Below, in pieces: positions 63,243 to 64,000 of a DNA stretch of 64,000 nt. Source of the stretch: Paenibacillus barcinonensis. GTDB taxonomy: Bacteria; Bacillota; Bacilli; Paenibacillales; Paenibacillaceae. A program made the translations under genes and the position numbers. Each line of letters begins with the position of its first letter. Position 1 is the stretch's first letter. The stretch is taken from positions 310,001 through 374,000 of the forward strand of contig NZ_QJSW01000004.1 of NCBI RefSeq assembly GCF_003217495.1. Direction: 5' to 3'. The notes below the pieces were generated by a model, which had not been told where the DNA came from, did not search any database, and worked only from the letters and a program-made list of their open reading frames with translations.

Positions 63243-64000
63243 ATGCTTCGTCGTTTTTTTTCGTATTATCAACCGTATAAAAAGCTGTTTTTAATTGATT
63301 TTGGCTGTGCGGTTATTGCAGGTTTGCTGGAGCTTGCATTTCCGCTTGCTGTCAGTAAATTTATTAACGAGCTCCTGCCCGGGCAGGATTGGCCGCTTAT
63401 TTTACTCGCATGTGTTGTGCTGCTAAGTATTTATGCGTTGAATTCGCTATTAAATTATGTTGTCACTTACTGGGGGCATATGCTGGGCATTAATATTGAA
63501 ACAAATATGCGGGAGAAAATGTTTGCTCACCTCCAGAAGCTGTCCTTTCGGTTTTTCGATAATCGCAAAACAGGTCATCTGATTGGTCATATTACCAATG
63601 ATCTTAATGACATCGGTGAAGTCGCGCACCACGGCCCGGAGGATGTATTCATTGCTGTGATGACACTGATTGGATCATTCTGGCTAATGGCTAACATTAA
63701 TCTGGAGCTGGCTCTGCTGACATTTATCATTATTCCTGTTATGGCTTGGGTTATCATCGTATTTGGTGGTCGTATGACCAAGACGTATCGAAGATTGTTC
63801 GGAGATGTTGGTAATTTCAATGCACGGATTGAAGACAATGTAGGGGGCATGCGTGTCGTTCAGTCCTTCGCCAATGAAGAGCACGAGAAGAAGCTGTTTG
63901 CAGTGGATAACGCCAATTTTCGTCTGACCAAGCTGCTTGCGTACAAGACGATGGCCAAAAGCATCTCAGTCAGCTATATGATGATGCGTCTTGTCACCGT
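63243..64000 (+). CDS. ABC exporter, half-transporter type (cut by window end)
   Basis: The frame from ATG 63243 stays open to the window edge (about 252 residues seen). It begins MLRRFFSYYQPYKKLFLIDFGCAVIAGLLELAFPLAVSKFINELLPG, followed by the membrane-domain block of type 1 ABC exporters, including NMREKMFAHLQKLSFRFFDNRKTGHLIGHITNDLND and RIEDNVGGMRVVQSFANEEHE. It resembles, from memory, Bacillus YwjA-type proteins. The ATPase domain would lie beyond the window. The ribosome binding site is unclear (GGAGAGTGAG is about 13 nt away). Substrate unknown; lipid or drug export is usual. Confidence 0.8.
   Translation, partial: MLRRFFSYYQPYKKLFLIDFGCAVIAGLLELAFPLAVSKFINELLPGQDWPLILLACVVLLSIYALNSLLNYVVTYWGHMLGINIETNMREKMFAHLQKLSFRFFDNRKTGHLIGHITNDLNDIGEVAHHGPEDVFIAVMTLIGSFWLMANINLELALLTFIIIPVMAWVIIVFGGRMTKTYRRLFGDVGNFNARIEDNVGGMRVVQSFANEEHEKKLFAVDNANFRLTKLLAYKTMAKSISVSYMMMRLVT

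Overview
The window looks like a chromosomal segment of a Gram-positive, endospore-forming Bacillota, most likely a Paenibacillus. The evidence is: G+C near one half by eye; strong AGGAGG-type ribosome binding sites; many TTG and GTG starts; many hairpin-plus-T-run terminators; a collagen-like surface protein; and a dense set of carbohydrate and peptide utilisation genes with one-component regulators. I see no rRNA, tRNA, IS element, prophage or CRISPR array. About 49 protein genes are supported, one of them cut by the right edge. One further short coding-like fragment may be a gene remnant.

0-13 kb. A collagen-like/beta-helix surface protein lies on the minus strand. It is followed by a TetR regulator with a DHA2 exporter (LmrA/LmrB type), an anchored alpha/beta hydrolase, a metallo-beta-lactamase-fold hydrolase, a divergent LysE exporter and XRE-cupin regulator pair, a TrmB-type regulator, a PbuE-like MFS exporter, and a 6-phospho-beta-glucosidase divergent from a LacI regulator. 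No PTS gene is visible near the glucosidase.

13-23 kb. An AraC regulator is divergent from a GH29 alpha-L-fucosidase. A noncoding stretch of about 800 bp with a probable promoter leads to a 1771-residue bacillopeptidase F-like secreted protease. An AT-rich patch at 21.9-23.1 kb follows, holding a small four-helix membrane protein and a minus-strand coding-like fragment with its own terminator.

23-35.5 kb. This is an alpha-mannoside utilisation locus: a GntR/LacI hybrid repressor, a GH125 exo-alpha-mannosidase, a CUT1 ABC importer (binding protein and two permeases, no ATPase) and a GH38 alpha-mannosidase. Two Gfo/Idh/MocA dehydrogenases flanking an AraC-cupin regulator come next. The repressor promoter and the operon promoter share sequence elements, and a cre-like site sits on the predicted operon start.

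35.5-43.4 kb. A peptide-scavenging operon is framed by a self-palindromic operator: FadR-type GntR regulator, M20 amidohydrolase, DppE/DppB/DppC-type importer genes (again no ATPases) and an S9 peptidase. In both ABC operons a terminator-like hairpin follows the binding-protein gene.

43.4-64 kb. This part holds an Asp23 protein, two GNAT acetyltransferases, a pentapeptide-repeat protein, a TetR regulator, and a DapA-like aldolase/lyase divergent from a LysR regulator. A four-gene cluster (GT2 glycosyltransferase, class III aminotransferase, zinc dehydrogenase, MFS transporter) reads like a small biosynthesis-and-export unit and is the best candidate here for an undescribed system. The remainder is a DUF1349 protein, an AraC regulator, a glycine-oxidase-like flavoprotein, a two-component system, a PAF-acetylhydrolase-like lipase, a beta-lactamase-fold serine hydrolase, and the start of an ABC exporter running off the right edge.
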